From: Hydrogenibacillus sp.
GTDB lineage: Bacteria; Bacillota; Bacilli; Thermicanales; DSM-22653
Length of the DNA stretch: 55,597 nucleotides
Assembly: GCA_014896255.1 (NCBI GenBank)
Contig: JADBKT010000010.1
Coordinates: 1-55,597, forward strand
Direction of reading: 5' to 3'
How positions within the stretch are numbered: position 1 is the stretch's first letter; each line of letters begins with the position of its first letter. The notes below the pieces were generated by a model. It was not told the origin of the DNA and searched no databases. It saw only the letters and a list, made by a program, of their open reading frames with translations. This document shows positions 1-8,945 of the stretch, one piece after another. Both the position numbers and the translations under genes were made by a program.

Positions 1-1
1 G

Positions 2-667
2 TCCGAAACGGTGCGGGAACATCTCGTCGCCGGGGCCGTCCCGGTCGTCCTGGGCGGCGATCATTCGCTGGCCATCGGCTCGATCGCCGGAGCCGCCGGG
101 GCCGCCGGAGGCCGCCTCGGCGTCATCTGGATCGATGCCCACGGGGACTTGAACACGCCGGAGACATCCCCCTCCGGCAACATCCACGGCATGTCGCTCG
201 CCGTCGCGCTGGGCTACGGCGACGCGCGTCTGGTCGCAATCGGCGCGCCCGGAGCGAAGGTGGCGCCGGAGTGCGTGGCCTTGATCGGCCTGCGCGATCT
301 CGATCCTGGGGAAAAGGCGTTCATCCGCCGGCACCGTCTGGCCGCCTTTACGATGCACGACATCGATCGCTACGGCATGAGCGCGGTGATGGAACGCGCC
401 GTCGACGCGCTTTCGGCGTGTGATGCGCTGCACGTGAGCCTGGATCTTGACGCCCTCGATCCGACCGATGCGCCGGGCGTCGGGACGCCGGTCGTCGGCG
501 GGATCACGTATCGCGAGGCGCATCTGGCGATGGAGATGCTCTTTGAGACGCATAAAGTCCGCTCGCTGGACGTCGTCGAAGTCAATCCCATCCTCGACGA
601 GCGAAACAAGACGGCGTTCGCCGCCATGCGCCTGATCGGGTCACTGCTCGGCGACACGTTGCTTTGA
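2..667 (+). CDS. rocF: Arginase, 5' end outside window
   Basis: Hydrolyses L-arginine to ornithine and urea in the cytoplasm, using a binuclear Mn2+ centre. The metal-binding signatures are all visible: GGDHS near the start, DAHGDLNTP followed by GNIHGM, and SLDLDALDP near residue 145 of the visible part. The reading frame is already open at base 2 and a full arginase is about 300 residues, so roughly 80 residues lie upstream of the window; the GTG at 11 is an internal codon. The gene ends 18 bases before cdaA, as arginase genes often do in Bacilli. It could feed ornithine and polyamine metabolism beside the potABCD importer. Family assignment is secure. Confidence 0.93.
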   Translation, partial: SETVREHLVAGAVPVVLGGDHSLAIGSIAGAAGAAGGRLGVIWIDAHGDLNTPETSPSGNIHGMSLAVALGYGDARLVAIGAPGAKVAPECVALIGLRDLDPGEKAFIRRHRLAAFTMHDIDRYGMSAVMERAVDALSACDALHVSLDLDALDPTDAPGVGTPVVGGITYREAHLAMEMLFETHKVRSLDVVEVNPILDERNKTAFAAMRLIGSLLGDTLL

Positions 668-670
668 ATT

Positions 671-679
671 TGCTACAAT
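671..679 (+). promoter_or_regulatory. Extended -10 element before cdaA
   Basis: The sequence TGcTACAAT fits an extended -10 (TGnTATAAT, one mismatch). No good -35 is visible 17 bases upstream, which is usual for extended -10 promoters. It overlaps the end of the arginase gene. A start site about 7 bases downstream would fall at the GTG at 686. Confidence 0.4.
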
Positions 680-685
680 GTTGGG

Positions 686-1561
686 GTGGATCTTGAGAAG
701 CGGGGGCGACGTCGGGTGGGGTTTTGGGAGGCGATCAGGTCCTTTTGGTTTCAGTACTTAAGCGATGTCGTGGATATTGTGCTGGTCGCCGCGGTCGTCT
801 ACTACTTCATCGTCCTCGTGCGCGGCACGCGGGCCATGCAGTTGGTTCAAGGGCTTGTCGTGATCATCGGCGTCTGGCTTCTGAGCTCCGTGCTCGGCCT
901 GTCCACCTTGCGATGGCTCGTCTCCCAGGCCTTCAGCCTCGGAGTGGTGGCCGTGCTGGTGCTCTTTCAACCGGAACTGCGACGGGCGCTCGAACAGCTC
1001 GGCAGCGGCCGTATGTTTCGTCCGAAGACGATGATGCGCGAAAAAGCGCTCGGAGAGGCGACCATCGAAGCGGTTCATGCCGCCGTCGATTATCTGTCCA
1101 AACGCCGCATCGGGGCGCTCATCGCCGTCGAACGTGAAACCGGGCTCAAAGAATACATTGAATCGGGGATCCCCCTCGGCGCGCAAGTGAGCCGTGAGCT
1201 CCTCATTCAAATTTTCATCCCCAACACGCCGCTCCACGACGGGGCCGCGATCATCGTCGACGACGCGGTCGCCGCGGCGTCGTGTTATCTTCCGCTTTCG
1301 GAAAACTCGTCGATCAGTAAAGCGCTGGGCACGCGACATCGCGCCGCCATCGGCTTAAGCGAAGTGACCGACGCGGTGGTGATCGTCGTCTCCGAGGAAA
1401 CCGGCGACGTGTCGGTGGCCGTCGGCGGTCACTTGGCCCGGGGTCTCGACGCTGAGGCGCTTAAGACGCTTCTTTTGGAATCGCTTGGGGCGGAGTCCGA
1501 AAGGCGCCGAACGCAATGGTGGCGGGCGTTTGGCGGCGAGCGGGGGAAAAAGCATGGATAA
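686..1561 (+). CDS. cdaA: Diadenylate cyclase CdaA (membrane type)
   Basis: Makes cyclic di-AMP from two ATP at the membrane. Three hydrophobic helices occupy roughly residues 25-100, ending in the family signature FQPELRRALEQLG. The DAC domain follows with both catalytic motifs, HDGAAIIVDD and GTRHRAAIGLSE. Length (291 aa) is slightly above the usual ~275 because of a basic N-terminal extension. The GTG at 686 has no Shine-Dalgarno site; GTG at 716 gives an N-terminus more like that of other CdaA proteins and is a real alternative. It overlaps cdaR by 8 bases and sits in the standard cdaA-cdaR-glmM order. Its product is the expected ligand of the riboswitch at 8719-8872. Confidence 0.95.
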   Translation: MDLEKRGRRRVGFWEAIRSFWFQYLSDVVDIVLVAAVVYYFIVLVRGTRAMQLVQGLVVIIGVWLLSSVLGLSTLRWLVSQAFSLGVVAVLVLFQPELRRALEQLGSGRMFRPKTMMREKALGEATIEAVHAAVDYLSKRRIGALIAVERETGLKEYIESGIPLGAQVSRELLIQIFIPNTPLHDGAAIIVDDAVAAASCYLPLSENSSISKALGTRHRAAIGLSEVTDAVVIVVSEETGDVSVAVGGHLARGLDAEALKTLLLESLGAESERRRTQWWRAFGGERGKKHG

Positions 1562-2942
1562 GTGGCTGACGAACAATACGGTGGCGAAAATCGTCGCGCT
1601 CTCCGTCGCGGTGATGCTCTGGTTGGTGTTGCACGCCGAATTTCATGCCCGCCCACAAGAGGCGCCGCCGCCGGCGTACGGAGAACGCCTCATGTTGGAC
1701 GTGCCGGTGGACGTCAAACGCGATGCGAATACGGACGTTGAAGTCTCCCCGTCGAAGGTGACGGCGCACCTGTACGGTCCGCTTCTCGCGATGGACCGGC
1801 TTGTGGCCGGCGAGGTCAAAGCCCTCGCCGACGTGCGCGGAAAGGCGGCAGGCGAGCATACCGTGCCGCTCGTCCTCACGGGGCTTCCGAGCGGCGTCGG
1901 CGGACGCGCCGATCCCCAATCGGTACGCGTCTCCGTCATCCGCTTGGGCGAAGCGATGTTCGGCGCACACGTCCGCATCGGCACGGCCTCCACGATCGAA
2001 GACCTCCGTCCGCCGCCGAAAGGGGCGCGGATACAGCTCACCCCGGCGAAGATCAAGGCGTACGGGCGTGAAGACGCCGTGCATTCGATCGCTCAAGTCT
2101 ATGCCCTCATTGCGCCGGATGCATGGGCTCAAGCGGAAAAGGCCGGCCGCCTCACCGGTTACACGGCCCCGCTCGTCGCCGTCGACGCCTCGGGCAAGGC
2201 GGTGGCGGTGCGATTGGAACCGGCTCAGGCGACCGTCGAAGCGACACTGGAGGGTGTGACGCGCGAAGTTCCGCTGGAACTCGCGATCGACGGAGCGCCG
2301 GCGGACGGTTACGCCGTGACGAGCATCCGCCTTTTGCCGCCGGTGGTGGCCGTGAACGGGCCGAGTGAACGGCTGGGCGCTCTTACGACGATCCGTCTCG
2401 GCCCCCTTTCCGTCGACGGGGCCAAGGCGGACATCCGCCAAGTGCTGGACGTGCCGCTTCCGGACGGCCTGTCTTCGGTCAACCCCAAACAAGTCGAGGT
2501 GTTGATTCGCATCGGACCGAAGGCGGACGAGGCGGTGTGGACGGTCCCGCTTCATTGGTCGGAAAAGGCCGGCATGCACGTTGAACTCAAGGGCATGTCG
2601 GCACCGGAAGTGCGGATCACCGTCCGCGGTGCGCCGGAAGCGCTCGACGCCCTCAAACCCGAAACGCTCTCCGCCGTACTCGATACCGGCGATCTTGGAC
2701 CGGGCGTCTATACGTTGACGCCGCATGTCGCGCTGCCTGCGGGGATCGAGTTGGTCAAGACGGAGCCGAATACGGTCTCGGTCGAGATCACGACGCGCTC
2801 CGGCGGAGATGGGGCGTCTTCGCTGCCGACCACCGCGCCGCCCACACCGCCGGTCGCCGCACCGGGCGCTTGGCCGAAGCCGGGAAGCCCGGCGGAAGGG
2901 TCCGGCGATGACGGGAGCAAATCCGGCGGCCCTCTCCGGTAA
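1554..2942 (+). CDS. cdaR: CdaR, YbbR-domain regulator of CdaA
   Basis: Membrane-anchored extracellular protein that modulates CdaA activity. It opens with MDKWLTNN and one transmembrane anchor (about residues 9-26), followed by repeated YbbR domains and a low-complexity Pro/Ala/Gly C-terminal tail (about residues 420-462). ATG at 1554 is chosen because a purine-rich GGGGGAAAAAG precedes it and the N-terminus then matches the family; the open frame extends further upstream only inside cdaA. The 8-base overlap with cdaA suggests translational coupling. 462 aa is normal for the family. Family assignment is based on the N-terminus, context and repeats. Confidence 0.9.
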   Translation: MDKWLTNNTVAKIVALSVAVMLWLVLHAEFHARPQEAPPPAYGERLMLDVPVDVKRDANTDVEVSPSKVTAHLYGPLLAMDRLVAGEVKALADVRGKAAGEHTVPLVLTGLPSGVGGRADPQSVRVSVIRLGEAMFGAHVRIGTASTIEDLRPPPKGARIQLTPAKIKAYGREDAVHSIAQVYALIAPDAWAQAEKAGRLTGYTAPLVAVDASGKAVAVRLEPAQATVEATLEGVTREVPLELAIDGAPADGYAVTSIRLLPPVVAVNGPSERLGALTTIRLGPLSVDGAKADIRQVLDVPLPDGLSSVNPKQVEVLIRIGPKADEAVWTVPLHWSEKAGMHVELKGMSAPEVRITVRGAPEALDALKPETLSAVLDTGDLGPGVYTLTPHVALPAGIELVKTEPNTVSVEITTRSGGDGASSLPTTAPPTPPVAAPGAWPKPGSPAEGSGDDGSKSGGPLR

Positions 2943-3008
2943 GCCGTAACGCCATGGGCGCTTGGGAACGCCGGAACGATGATCCGTTGATGACAAGGAG
3001 GAAGTACG

Positions 3009-4364
3009 ATGGCACGGTATTTTGGAACGGACGGCATCCGCGGGGTGGCGGGGGTGGATCTCACCGCGTCGTTTGCGCTCACCGTCGGCCGCGCGGCGGC
3101 GACGGTGCTCGGGGGCAAGGGCGAACGGGCAAAAATCGTCGTCGGGCGCGATCCGCGGCTGTCCGGGGAGATGCTGGAATCGGCCCTCGTCGCCGGCCTC
3201 ATGTCTGCCGGCGCCGACGTCGTCCGCCTGGGCGTGATGACGACGCCCGGCGTCGCCTATCTCACCCGGGCGCTGGGGGCGACGGCGGGAGCGGTCATCT
3301 CCGCTTCGCACAACCCGGTCGACGACAACGGCATCAAATTTTTCGGCCCCGACGGGTTCAAACTGTCCGACGAGGATGAAGCGGCGATCGAGGCGCTGAT
3401 CGACGGCGATGCGGCGGCGCTCGTCCAACGAAGCGGGCTTGAGATCGGTCGCGCGATCGATCATTTTGAGGGCAGCCAAAAGTACCTCGCCTTTTTAAAG
3501 TCCAACGCCGAAGTCGAGCTGGACGGGCTTCGGGTCGTCGTCGACTGCGCGAACGGCGCGGCAAGCCCGCTGGCCGCGCGGCTGTTCGTCGATCTCGGCG
3601 CGGAGGTGAAGACGGTCTTCTGTCAGCCGGACGGGACAAACATCAACGCCGGGTGCGGTTCGACCCATCCGGAGGCGCTGGCGCGGGAAGTCGTCCGCCA
3701 CGGTGCGCATGTCGGGCTCGCCTTCGACGGCGACGCGGACCGTCTGATCGCCGTCGATGAGACGGGGGCGATCGTCGACGGCGATTATATGCTCTCCTCG
3801 CTCGGGCTGCGGATGAAAGCCGAAGGACGGCTTCCGGGAGACACGATCGTCTCCACGGTGATGGCCAATTTCGGCCTGGTCAAATACCTCGAGGCCAACG
3901 GCGTCCGCCTGATGATGACGCGCGTCGGCGACCGTTACGTCGTCGAGGCGATGCGCGAGGGCGGCTATACGCTCGGCGGAGAACAGTCGGGGCACATCGT
4001 CTTTTTGGATCGGGCGACGACCGGCGACGGTCTGCTCACCGCGGTCCTCCTGCTTTCCGCGCTCAAAAAGTCCGGGGCGACGCTGTCGGAATTCGCGCGC
4101 CGCTGGGCAAAATATCCGCAGGTGCTCAAAAACGTCCGCGTGCGTGACAAAGACGGTTGGGAAGCGCATGAGGCGATCCGCCGGGCGATCGAGGACGGCG
4201 AACGGGAACTGGGCGATGAAGGGCGCGTGCTCGTCCGCCCGAGCGGAACCGAGCCGCTCATTCGGGTGATGGTCGAGGGGCCGGACGCGGCGCTCGCGAC
4301 GCGCATCGCCGACGGCATCGCCCAGGCGATCGCTTCCGCCATCGGGGAATCCGGCGCGGTTTGA
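3009..4364 (+). CDS. glmM: Phosphoglucosamine mutase
   Basis: Converts glucosamine-6-phosphate to glucosamine-1-phosphate for peptidoglycan precursor synthesis. The active-site phosphoserine is Ser100 in ISASHNP, the Mg2+ loop is DGDADR, and the phosphate-binding loop RPSGTEPLIRVM lies near the C-terminus. 451 aa is the standard length. A strong ACAAGGAGGAAG Shine-Dalgarno site supports ATG 3009. It closes the cda operon; in other bacteria GlmM binds and inhibits CdaA, linking wall synthesis to c-di-AMP. No glmS gene or glmS ribozyme follows, unlike in several Bacilli. Confidence 0.97.
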   Translation: MARYFGTDGIRGVAGVDLTASFALTVGRAAATVLGGKGERAKIVVGRDPRLSGEMLESALVAGLMSAGADVVRLGVMTTPGVAYLTRALGATAGAVISASHNPVDDNGIKFFGPDGFKLSDEDEAAIEALIDGDAAALVQRSGLEIGRAIDHFEGSQKYLAFLKSNAEVELDGLRVVVDCANGAASPLAARLFVDLGAEVKTVFCQPDGTNINAGCGSTHPEALAREVVRHGAHVGLAFDGDADRLIAVDETGAIVDGDYMLSSLGLRMKAEGRLPGDTIVSTVMANFGLVKYLEANGVRLMMTRVGDRYVVEAMREGGYTLGGEQSGHIVFLDRATTGDGLLTAVLLLSALKKSGATLSEFARRWAKYPQVLKNVRVRDKDGWEAHEAIRRAIEDGERELGDEGRVLVRPSGTEPLIRVMVEGPDAALATRIADGIAQAIASAIGESGAV

Positions 4365-4389
4365 CACTGCCCGTCGCCTATGTTAAGGT
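4361..4389 (+). promoter_or_regulatory. Sigma-A type promoter for the 71-aa orphan
   Basis: TTGACA at 4361-4366 (overlapping the glmM stop), 17-base spacer, TAAGGT at 4384-4389. The -35 is perfect. The -10 keeps the important T1, A2 and T6 positions. Confidence 0.5.
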
Positions 4390-4424
4390 GAGCTTGGAAG
4401 GCCATACCAGCGGGGGGATGTCGG

Positions 4425-4640
4425 ATGAAGTTGGAGTTTGTCGAAGCGCAGCTGAAAAAGTGGGGCGAGATCATTCTTCGCCTGGATTCCGGGGAGACGC
4501 TCGAGATTCACCTCGGCGACACGACGTTCGACTACGACAATCGCCTCCTCCATTTCCGCGGGGGCGACGCCCTGTACTACATCGACGCGGACAAGATTGA
4601 AAGTCTGAAGATGCACTACAGCCATATCGAATCGGAGTAA
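4425..4640 (+). CDS. Small conserved-looking protein, function unknown
   Basis: 71-residue soluble protein beginning MKLEFVEAQLKKW. It is acidic with alternating hydrophobic residues that suggest a small beta-rich fold, and has no signal peptide, membrane segment or Cys cluster. A GGGGGGATG sequence lies just upstream of ATG 4425. It stands alone between glmM and a strong terminator and has its own promoter candidate, so it is probably a monocistronic gene. Codon use matches the neighbours, which argues that it is a real gene. I do not recognise the family. Confidence 0.7.
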   Translation: MKLEFVEAQLKKWGEIILRLDSGETLEIHLGDTTFDYDNRLLHFRGGDALYYIDADKIESLKMHYSHIESE

Positions 4641-4668
4641 GCGCCGTTTTCGCCGCCTTGTCGAAGCA

Positions 4669-4697
4669 GACGCCCGATGGCTTTCGGGCGTCTTTTT
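4669..4697 (+). terminator. Rho-independent terminator
   Basis: Stem GACGCCCGA (4669-4677) pairs with TCGGGCGTC (4684-4692) around a 6-base loop and is followed by TTTTT. It ends the 71-aa orphan transcript and isolates potABCD. Confidence 0.9.
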
Positions 4698-4723
4698 GCT
4701 GTTCTTGACTTTGTTGTGAAATG

Positions 4724-4751
4724 TTGTCATCGGCGCCCAAATGTATATAAT
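4724..4751 (+). promoter_or_regulatory. Promoter for potABCD
   Basis: TTGTCA at 4724-4729 (5/6), 16-base spacer, perfect TATAAT at 4746-4751. The start codon of potA is 38 bases downstream of the -10, after a GAGAGGTGGGAG ribosome site. Confidence 0.75.
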
Positions 4752-4789
4752 AAGCTGGGACAAAATTCGGGAGAGGTGGGAGAAACGCG

Positions 4790-5893
4790 GTGAGCGTGCC
4801 GATCATCCGCTTCGTGAACGTGACCAAACAATACGACGATGATCCGCCGATCTTAAAGGGCGTCAGCTTTGATCTGGATCGCGGCAAATTTTATACGCTG
4901 CTCGGCCCGTCCGGCTGTGGGAAGACGACCATCCTGCGTCTGATCGCGGGATTTATTCAGCCGACGTCGGGCGATATTTATTTTGACGGTCGGCGCATCA
5001 ACGACGTTCCGGCCAACCGCCGCCGCGTGAACACCGTCTTTCAAGACTACGCGCTGTTCCCCCATCTCGACGTGTATGAGAACATCGCCTTCGGTCTTCG
5101 GATCCAAAAGCGAAAAGCCGCGGATATCGAACGCAAGGTGCAGGACGCGTTGCGTTTCGTCAATCTCAAGGGCTTTGAACGGCGCAAGATCTCGGAACTT
5201 TCCGGCGGCCAAAAACAGCGCGTGGCCATCGCCCGCGCCATCGTCATGGAACCGGAAGTGCTGCTCCTCGACGAGCCGCTTTCGGCGTTGGACCTCAAGC
5301 TCCGCACGGAGATGCAGTATGAACTGCGCGAATTGCAGCGTCGGCTGGGCATCACCTTTGTCTTCGTCACGCATGACCAAGAAGAGGCGCTGGCCATGAG
5401 CGACGAGATCTTCGTGTTGAACGACGGGCGCATCGAGCAGAGCGGGACGCCCAAGGACATCTACGACGAGCCGGTGAACCGTTTCGTCGCCGAATTCATC
5501 GGGGAATCGAACATCGTCCCGGGGCGGATGATCCGGGACTACCGCGTGGCGTTTGCGGGTCGCGAGTTCGACTGCGTGGACGGCGGCTTTCGATCCGACG
5601 AGCCGGTCGAAGTGGTCATCCGTCCGGAAGATCTGGACATCGTCCCGGCGGAGGCGGGCAAACTCCAGGTGACCATCCAGTCGCTCCTCTTTCGCGGCGT
5701 GCACTATGAGATGATCGGCCTCGATGCGGACGGCAACCGTTGGCTGGTGCACTCGACGAAAAAGGTCGACGTCGGCGAAACGATCGGCCTCGACTTCGAT
5801 CCGGAGGACATCCACGTCATGCGCCCGGGGGAGACGGAAGAAGCTTTTGATCGGCGGATCGAGGCCTACGGGGTGACGCACGATGAGCGTTAG
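4790..5893 (+). CDS. potA: Spermidine/putrescine ABC importer ATPase PotA
   Basis: Cytoplasmic ATPase that powers polyamine import through PotB and PotC. Walker [10 protein letters not shown], signature [14 protein letters not shown], Walker [12 protein letters not shown] and the switch His in [10 protein letters not shown] are all present, followed by a C-terminal regulatory TOBE-type domain (about residues 250-350). 367 aa is typical. GTG 4790 has a good Shine-Dalgarno site. It starts a four-gene operon in which every junction overlaps or nearly overlaps. The strict PotA assignment rests on gene order and on PotD downstream. Confidence 0.93.
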   Translation: MSVPIIRFVNVTKQYDDDPPILKGVSFDLDRGKFYTLLGPSGCGKTTILRLIAGFIQPTSGDIYFDGRRINDVPANRRRVNTVFQDYALFPHLDVYENIAFGLRIQKRKAADIERKVQDALRFVNLKGFERRKISELSGGQKQRVAIARAIVMEPEVLLLDEPLSALDLKLRTEMQYELRELQRRLGITFVFVTHDQEEALAMSDEIFVLNDGRIEQSGTPKDIYDEPVNRFVAEFIGESNIVPGRMIRDYRVAFAGREFDCVDGGFRSDEPVEVVIRPEDLDIVPAEAGKLQVTIQSLLFRGVHYEMIGLDADGNRWLVHSTKKVDVGETIGLDFDPEDIHVMRPGETEEAFDRRIEAYGVTHDER

Positions 5894-6695
5894 GCTGCGC
5901 CTGTTGTACATGACCCCGTATCTCATCTGGTTGGCGTTGTTCGTCGTGTTGCCGATCGGACTCATCGCCGTGACGTCTTTGACCGACATCCACGGGCGGC
6001 CGACGCTCGACAATTTCGCCCGGTTTTTTACGCCGACGTACTTGACGATGGCCGCGACGTCGGTCTGGTACGCCTTCCTCATCACCGTGTGCTCGCTGGC
6101 GATCGCCTATCCGGCGGCCTACGCGCTGACCCGCACGCGCCATAAAGCCGTTTGGCTCCTGCTCATCATCTTGCCTTCATGGGTCAATCTGTTGCTGAAG
6201 ACGTACGCCTTTCTCGGTATTCTGGCCCTCGAAGGGCCGCTCAATGCCGTCCTTGCGCTTCTCGGCGCCGGACCGCGGCCGCTTCTGTTTACCGATTTCA
6301 GTTTTCTGCTCGTGTCGACGTATATCTTCATTCCGTTCATGATCTTGCCCATCTTCAACGCCTTAGAGGACATTCCGCGCGGGCTGATCGAAGCCGCCGA
6401 GGATCTCGGCGCCACGCGGCTCGACGTTTTTCGGCGGGTGATCTGGCCGCTTTCGCTCGACGGGGTGAAGATGGGCGCGCAGGCGGTGTTCATTCCGGCG
6501 CTGTCGCTGTTCATGATCACCCGGCTCATCGCCGGCAACCGCGTGATTACGCTCGGTACGGCGATCGAGGAGCATTTTCTGGTCACCCAAGATTGGGGGA
6601 TGGGGGCGACGATCGCCGTGATGCTCATCGTCATGATGGCGGCGACGATGGCCCTCGTCGGGCGAAGGGGGCTCAGCGCGCATGGGAAGCGATGA
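5883..6695 (+). CDS. potB: Polyamine ABC importer permease PotB
   Basis: Inner-membrane permease subunit with about six hydrophobic segments. The cytoplasmic coupling loop reads [17 protein letters not shown], the EAA motif that docks onto PotA. 270 aa, normal for PotB. Its ATG lies inside the last codons of potA (11-base overlap), implying translational coupling. With PotC it forms the polyamine channel. Confidence 0.92.
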   Translation: MSVRLRLLYMTPYLIWLALFVVLPIGLIAVTSLTDIHGRPTLDNFARFFTPTYLTMAATSVWYAFLITVCSLAIAYPAAYALTRTRHKAVWLLLIILPSWVNLLLKTYAFLGILALEGPLNAVLALLGAGPRPLLFTDFSFLLVSTYIFIPFMILPIFNALEDIPRGLIEAAEDLGATRLDVFRRVIWPLSLDGVKMGAQAVFIPALSLFMITRLIAGNRVITLGTAIEEHFLVTQDWGMGATIAVMLIVMMAATMALVGRRGLSAHGKR

Positions 6696-6741
6696 ACGGC
6701 ATCGAGATCAAGCGGCGAGCGTTCGAAGCGGTGGGGCGACG

Positions 6742-7572
6742 ATGCGGGCGGCGCTGGATCGCGGGGTGTCCGAGGCGCGGCTCGGCTTTTTCGGGCGTGC
6801 GTACTTGTGGGCCGTGTTTCTCGTGCTGTATGCGCCGATCGCCTACCTCATTCTGTTTTCGTTCAATGAAGGGGGGACGATGCACCGCTTTACCGGCTTT
6901 ACGCTCGAGTGGTATCGGGAAGTGGCGAACGACACGCGGCTCATCGTCATCGTCCTGTATACCGTGTTGATCGCCCTGCTCGCCTCGGCAGCGGCGACGG
7001 CCGTCGGGACATTGGGGGCGATCGGGATGTATGAGCTCAGGCGGCGCTACAGAGAGGCGCTCCTTACGCTCAACAATGTGCTGATCGTCAGTTCCGACGT
7101 CGTCATCGGCGCCTCGTTCCTCATCTTGTTCACGGTGGTCGGTCTGAAGCTCGGGTTTGTGTCGGTGCTCCTTTCGCACATCGCCTTTTCCGTCCCCATC
7201 GTCGTGCTGATGGTGTTGCCGAAGCTGTACGAAATGCCGCCGACGCTCATCGATGCCGCCCGGGATCTCGGCGCCGGACCGCTTGACGTGCTCCGCCGTG
7301 TGATCCTGCCGTACATCACGCCGGGCGTGTTGGCCGGTTTCTTCATGGCCCTCACGTATTCGCTGGATGATTTTGCGGTGACGTTTTTCGTCACCGGCAG
7401 CGGATTTTCGACGCTCTCCGTGGAGATCTACTCCCGCGCCCGGCGCGGCATCTCGTTGGAGATCAACGCCTTGTCGGCGCTGTTGTTTCTCATTACGGTG
7501 CTCCTCGTCCTCGGTTACTACGTGATCACGCGTCACGGCGGCAAAATCCGGGGGGTGTTCGTCAAGCGATGA
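6742..7572 (+). CDS. potC: Polyamine ABC importer permease PotC
   Basis: Second permease subunit, about six transmembrane segments, with EAA loop PPTLIDAARDLGAGPLDVL and the family-typical SLDDFAVTFF downstream of it. ATG 6742 is preferred because GGTGGGG precedes it and the first 20 residues encoded from the earlier in-frame ATG at 6682 (inside potB) do not resemble PotC. From 6742 the protein is 276 aa, close to the usual 260-270. The gene overlaps potD by 4 bases (ATGA). Confidence 0.9.
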   Translation: MRAALDRGVSEARLGFFGRAYLWAVFLVLYAPIAYLILFSFNEGGTMHRFTGFTLEWYREVANDTRLIVIVLYTVLIALLASAAATAVGTLGAIGMYELRRRYREALLTLNNVLIVSSDVVIGASFLILFTVVGLKLGFVSVLLSHIAFSVPIVVLMVLPKLYEMPPTLIDAARDLGAGPLDVLRRVILPYITPGVLAGFFMALTYSLDDFAVTFFVTGSGFSTLSVEIYSRARRGISLEINALSALLFLITVLLVLGYYVITRHGGKIRGVFVKR

Positions 7573-8642
7573 GACCGCTCGTCTATCTATATACCTTTGT
7601 CGCCGTGGCCGCGCTGCTTTTGTGGGCCGGTGCGGGGGCCCTCGAGCGCGCGGACGGCTTGCCCGGGACCGGCGCGATCATCGTGTACAATTGGGGCGAC
7701 TACATCGATCCCGATGTACTCCGTCGTTTCGAGGAGGAGACGCGCATCCGGGTGATCTACCAGACATTCGACTCCAACGAAGCGATGCTGGCGAAGATCC
7801 GCCAGGGCGGTACGCCGTTCGACGTCGCCGTCCCCTCGGAGTATACGGTCAGCCGGATGATCGCCGAGGATCTCCTCATCCCGCTCGATCATGCCAAGCT
7901 CCCGAATTTGAAAAACATCGACCCGCTGTTTTTGAACCTCCCCTTTGATCCCGGCAACCGCTATTCGGTGCCGTACTTCTGGGGGACGGTCGGCATCGCC
8001 TACAACAAAGACGCCCTCGGCGACGGGGCGATCCGCGGTTGGAACGACCTGTGGGATCCGGACTACCGGGACAGCGTCCTCCTCATCGACGGGGTACGCG
8101 AAGTGATGGGCATGGGCTTAAACAGTCTCGGGCATTCGCTGAACGACACGGATCTCGAGCATCTTACGGCGGCGAAGGCGAAGCTCGATGCGCTCACGCC
8201 GAACGTTCGGGCGATCGTCGGCGACGAGATCAAGTTTTTGCTCGCCAACGAAGAAGCGCCGATCGGCGTCGTCTGGAGCGGCGATGCGGCCGAGGTGATC
8301 GACGAAAACGACGCTTTCGACTATGTCATTCCGGAGGAAGGCACAAACCTCTGGTTCGACACGTTCGTCATTCCAAAGACGGCGACGAACGTCGACGGCG
8401 CGCACGCGTTCATCAACTTCATGCTCGATGCCGAAGTCGCGGCGCAAAATACCGAGTACGTCCGCTACAGCACGCCGAACCGGGAAGCGTTGGCTTATCT
8501 TCCGCCGGAGATCACGGAAGACCAACGCTTTTATCCGGATGCGGAGACGCTTCGCCGTCTGGAGGTGTACCGCGATCTCGGGCGAACGATGCTCTCGACG
8601 TACAGCGAGCTCTATCTGGAATTCAAGATGCACCGCAAATGA
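7569..8642 (+). CDS. potD: Polyamine-binding protein PotD, no lipobox
   Basis: Extracytoplasmic binding protein for spermidine/putrescine. Characteristic segments include YNWGDYIDPDVL, FDVAVPSEY, PYFWGTVGIAYN and WSGDAAEVI. The N-terminus has one hydrophobic helix (about residues 5-24) but no cysteine, so the usual lipoprotein anchor of a Gram-positive PotD is missing; it may be held by an uncleaved helix or released after cleavage near GAGA/LERA. 357 aa is normal. It closes the pot operon. Confidence 0.92.
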   Translation: MRPLVYLYTFVAVAALLLWAGAGALERADGLPGTGAIIVYNWGDYIDPDVLRRFEEETRIRVIYQTFDSNEAMLAKIRQGGTPFDVAVPSEYTVSRMIAEDLLIPLDHAKLPNLKNIDPLFLNLPFDPGNRYSVPYFWGTVGIAYNKDALGDGAIRGWNDLWDPDYRDSVLLIDGVREVMGMGLNSLGHSLNDTDLEHLTAAKAKLDALTPNVRAIVGDEIKFLLANEEAPIGVVWSGDAAEVIDENDAFDYVIPEEGTNLWFDTFVIPKTATNVDGAHAFINFMLDAEVAAQNTEYVRYSTPNREALAYLPPEITEDQRFYPDAETLRRLEVYRDLGRTMLSTYSELYLEFKMHRK

Positions 8643-8645
8643 CGT

Positions 8646-8679
8646 GTTTTTCAAGATCGCCGCACGGGCGATGAAAAAC
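8646..8679 (+). other. Long hairpin after potD without U-tract
   Basis: GTTTTTC (8646-8652) pairs perfectly with GAAAAAC (8673-8679), and inside it ATCGCC pairs with GGCGAT, with a 3-base bulge. No T-run follows on either strand, so it is not a classic terminator. It may stabilise the 3' end of the pot transcript. Confidence 0.45.
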
Positions 8680-8682
8680 CTC

Positions 8683-8711
8683 TTGCAAACCGCCCCGCCG
8701 AGGAGTATGAT
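8683..8711 (+). promoter_or_regulatory. Promoter of the c-di-AMP riboswitch / kdp operon
   Basis: TTGCAA at 8683-8688, 17-base spacer, TATGAT at 8706-8711. The predicted start near 8718 coincides with the 5' edge of the riboswitch aptamer. Confidence 0.8.
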
Positions 8712-8718
8712 AGAGGCG

Positions 8719-8872
8719 ACAATCGGCCTAATTCCGGATGATGGCGGCGTCAGCCGCCCGGCATCCGGAAGCGGGGGACCCACCCATTGGGGTTAATCTT
8801 GCAGGACTGAAGAACTGCAAGAGGGATGAGATCTCTGCCATCCTACCCGTCAGCTAACCCCGTCGGCCAATG
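8719..8872 (+). promoter_or_regulatory. c-di-AMP riboswitch aptamer (ydaO/yuaA type)
   Basis: The conserved blocks of the class appear in order. CGGCCTAAT (8724-8732) opens the aptamer, followed by a long hairpin TTCCGGATG/CATCCGGAA (8732-8740 with 8762-8770). Then come GCGGGGGACCCA (8771-8782), TTGGGGTTAATC (8787-8798), a TTGCAG/CTGCAA hairpin, and the 3' signature CAGCTAACCCCGTCGGCC (8851-8868). The outer helix is likely CGGCC with GGCC. In this class c-di-AMP binding switches the downstream gene off by favouring a terminator, and K+ uptake genes are typical targets. Here the target is kdpFABC. Confidence 0.9.
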
Positions 8873-8945
8873 CAGAGAAGCTTCCAAACCGTTCGCAAGG
8901 CGGCTTTTCCTCAAGGCGAACTTGAGCAAGACGGCTTGCGGGCGC

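Noticed and set aside
1461-3479. Open minus-strand frame of more than 600 codons opposite cdaR and glmM
   Set aside because: Such antisense frames are a by-product of high third-position GC. The + strand encodes complete CdaR and GlmM with motifs and ribosome sites; the minus frame is rich in Arg, Asp and His and has no recognisable domain.
4365-4424. glmS ribozyme or glmS gene after glmM
   Set aside because: Expected in some Bacilli, but no ribozyme core or GlmS sequence is present; a small orphan gene follows.
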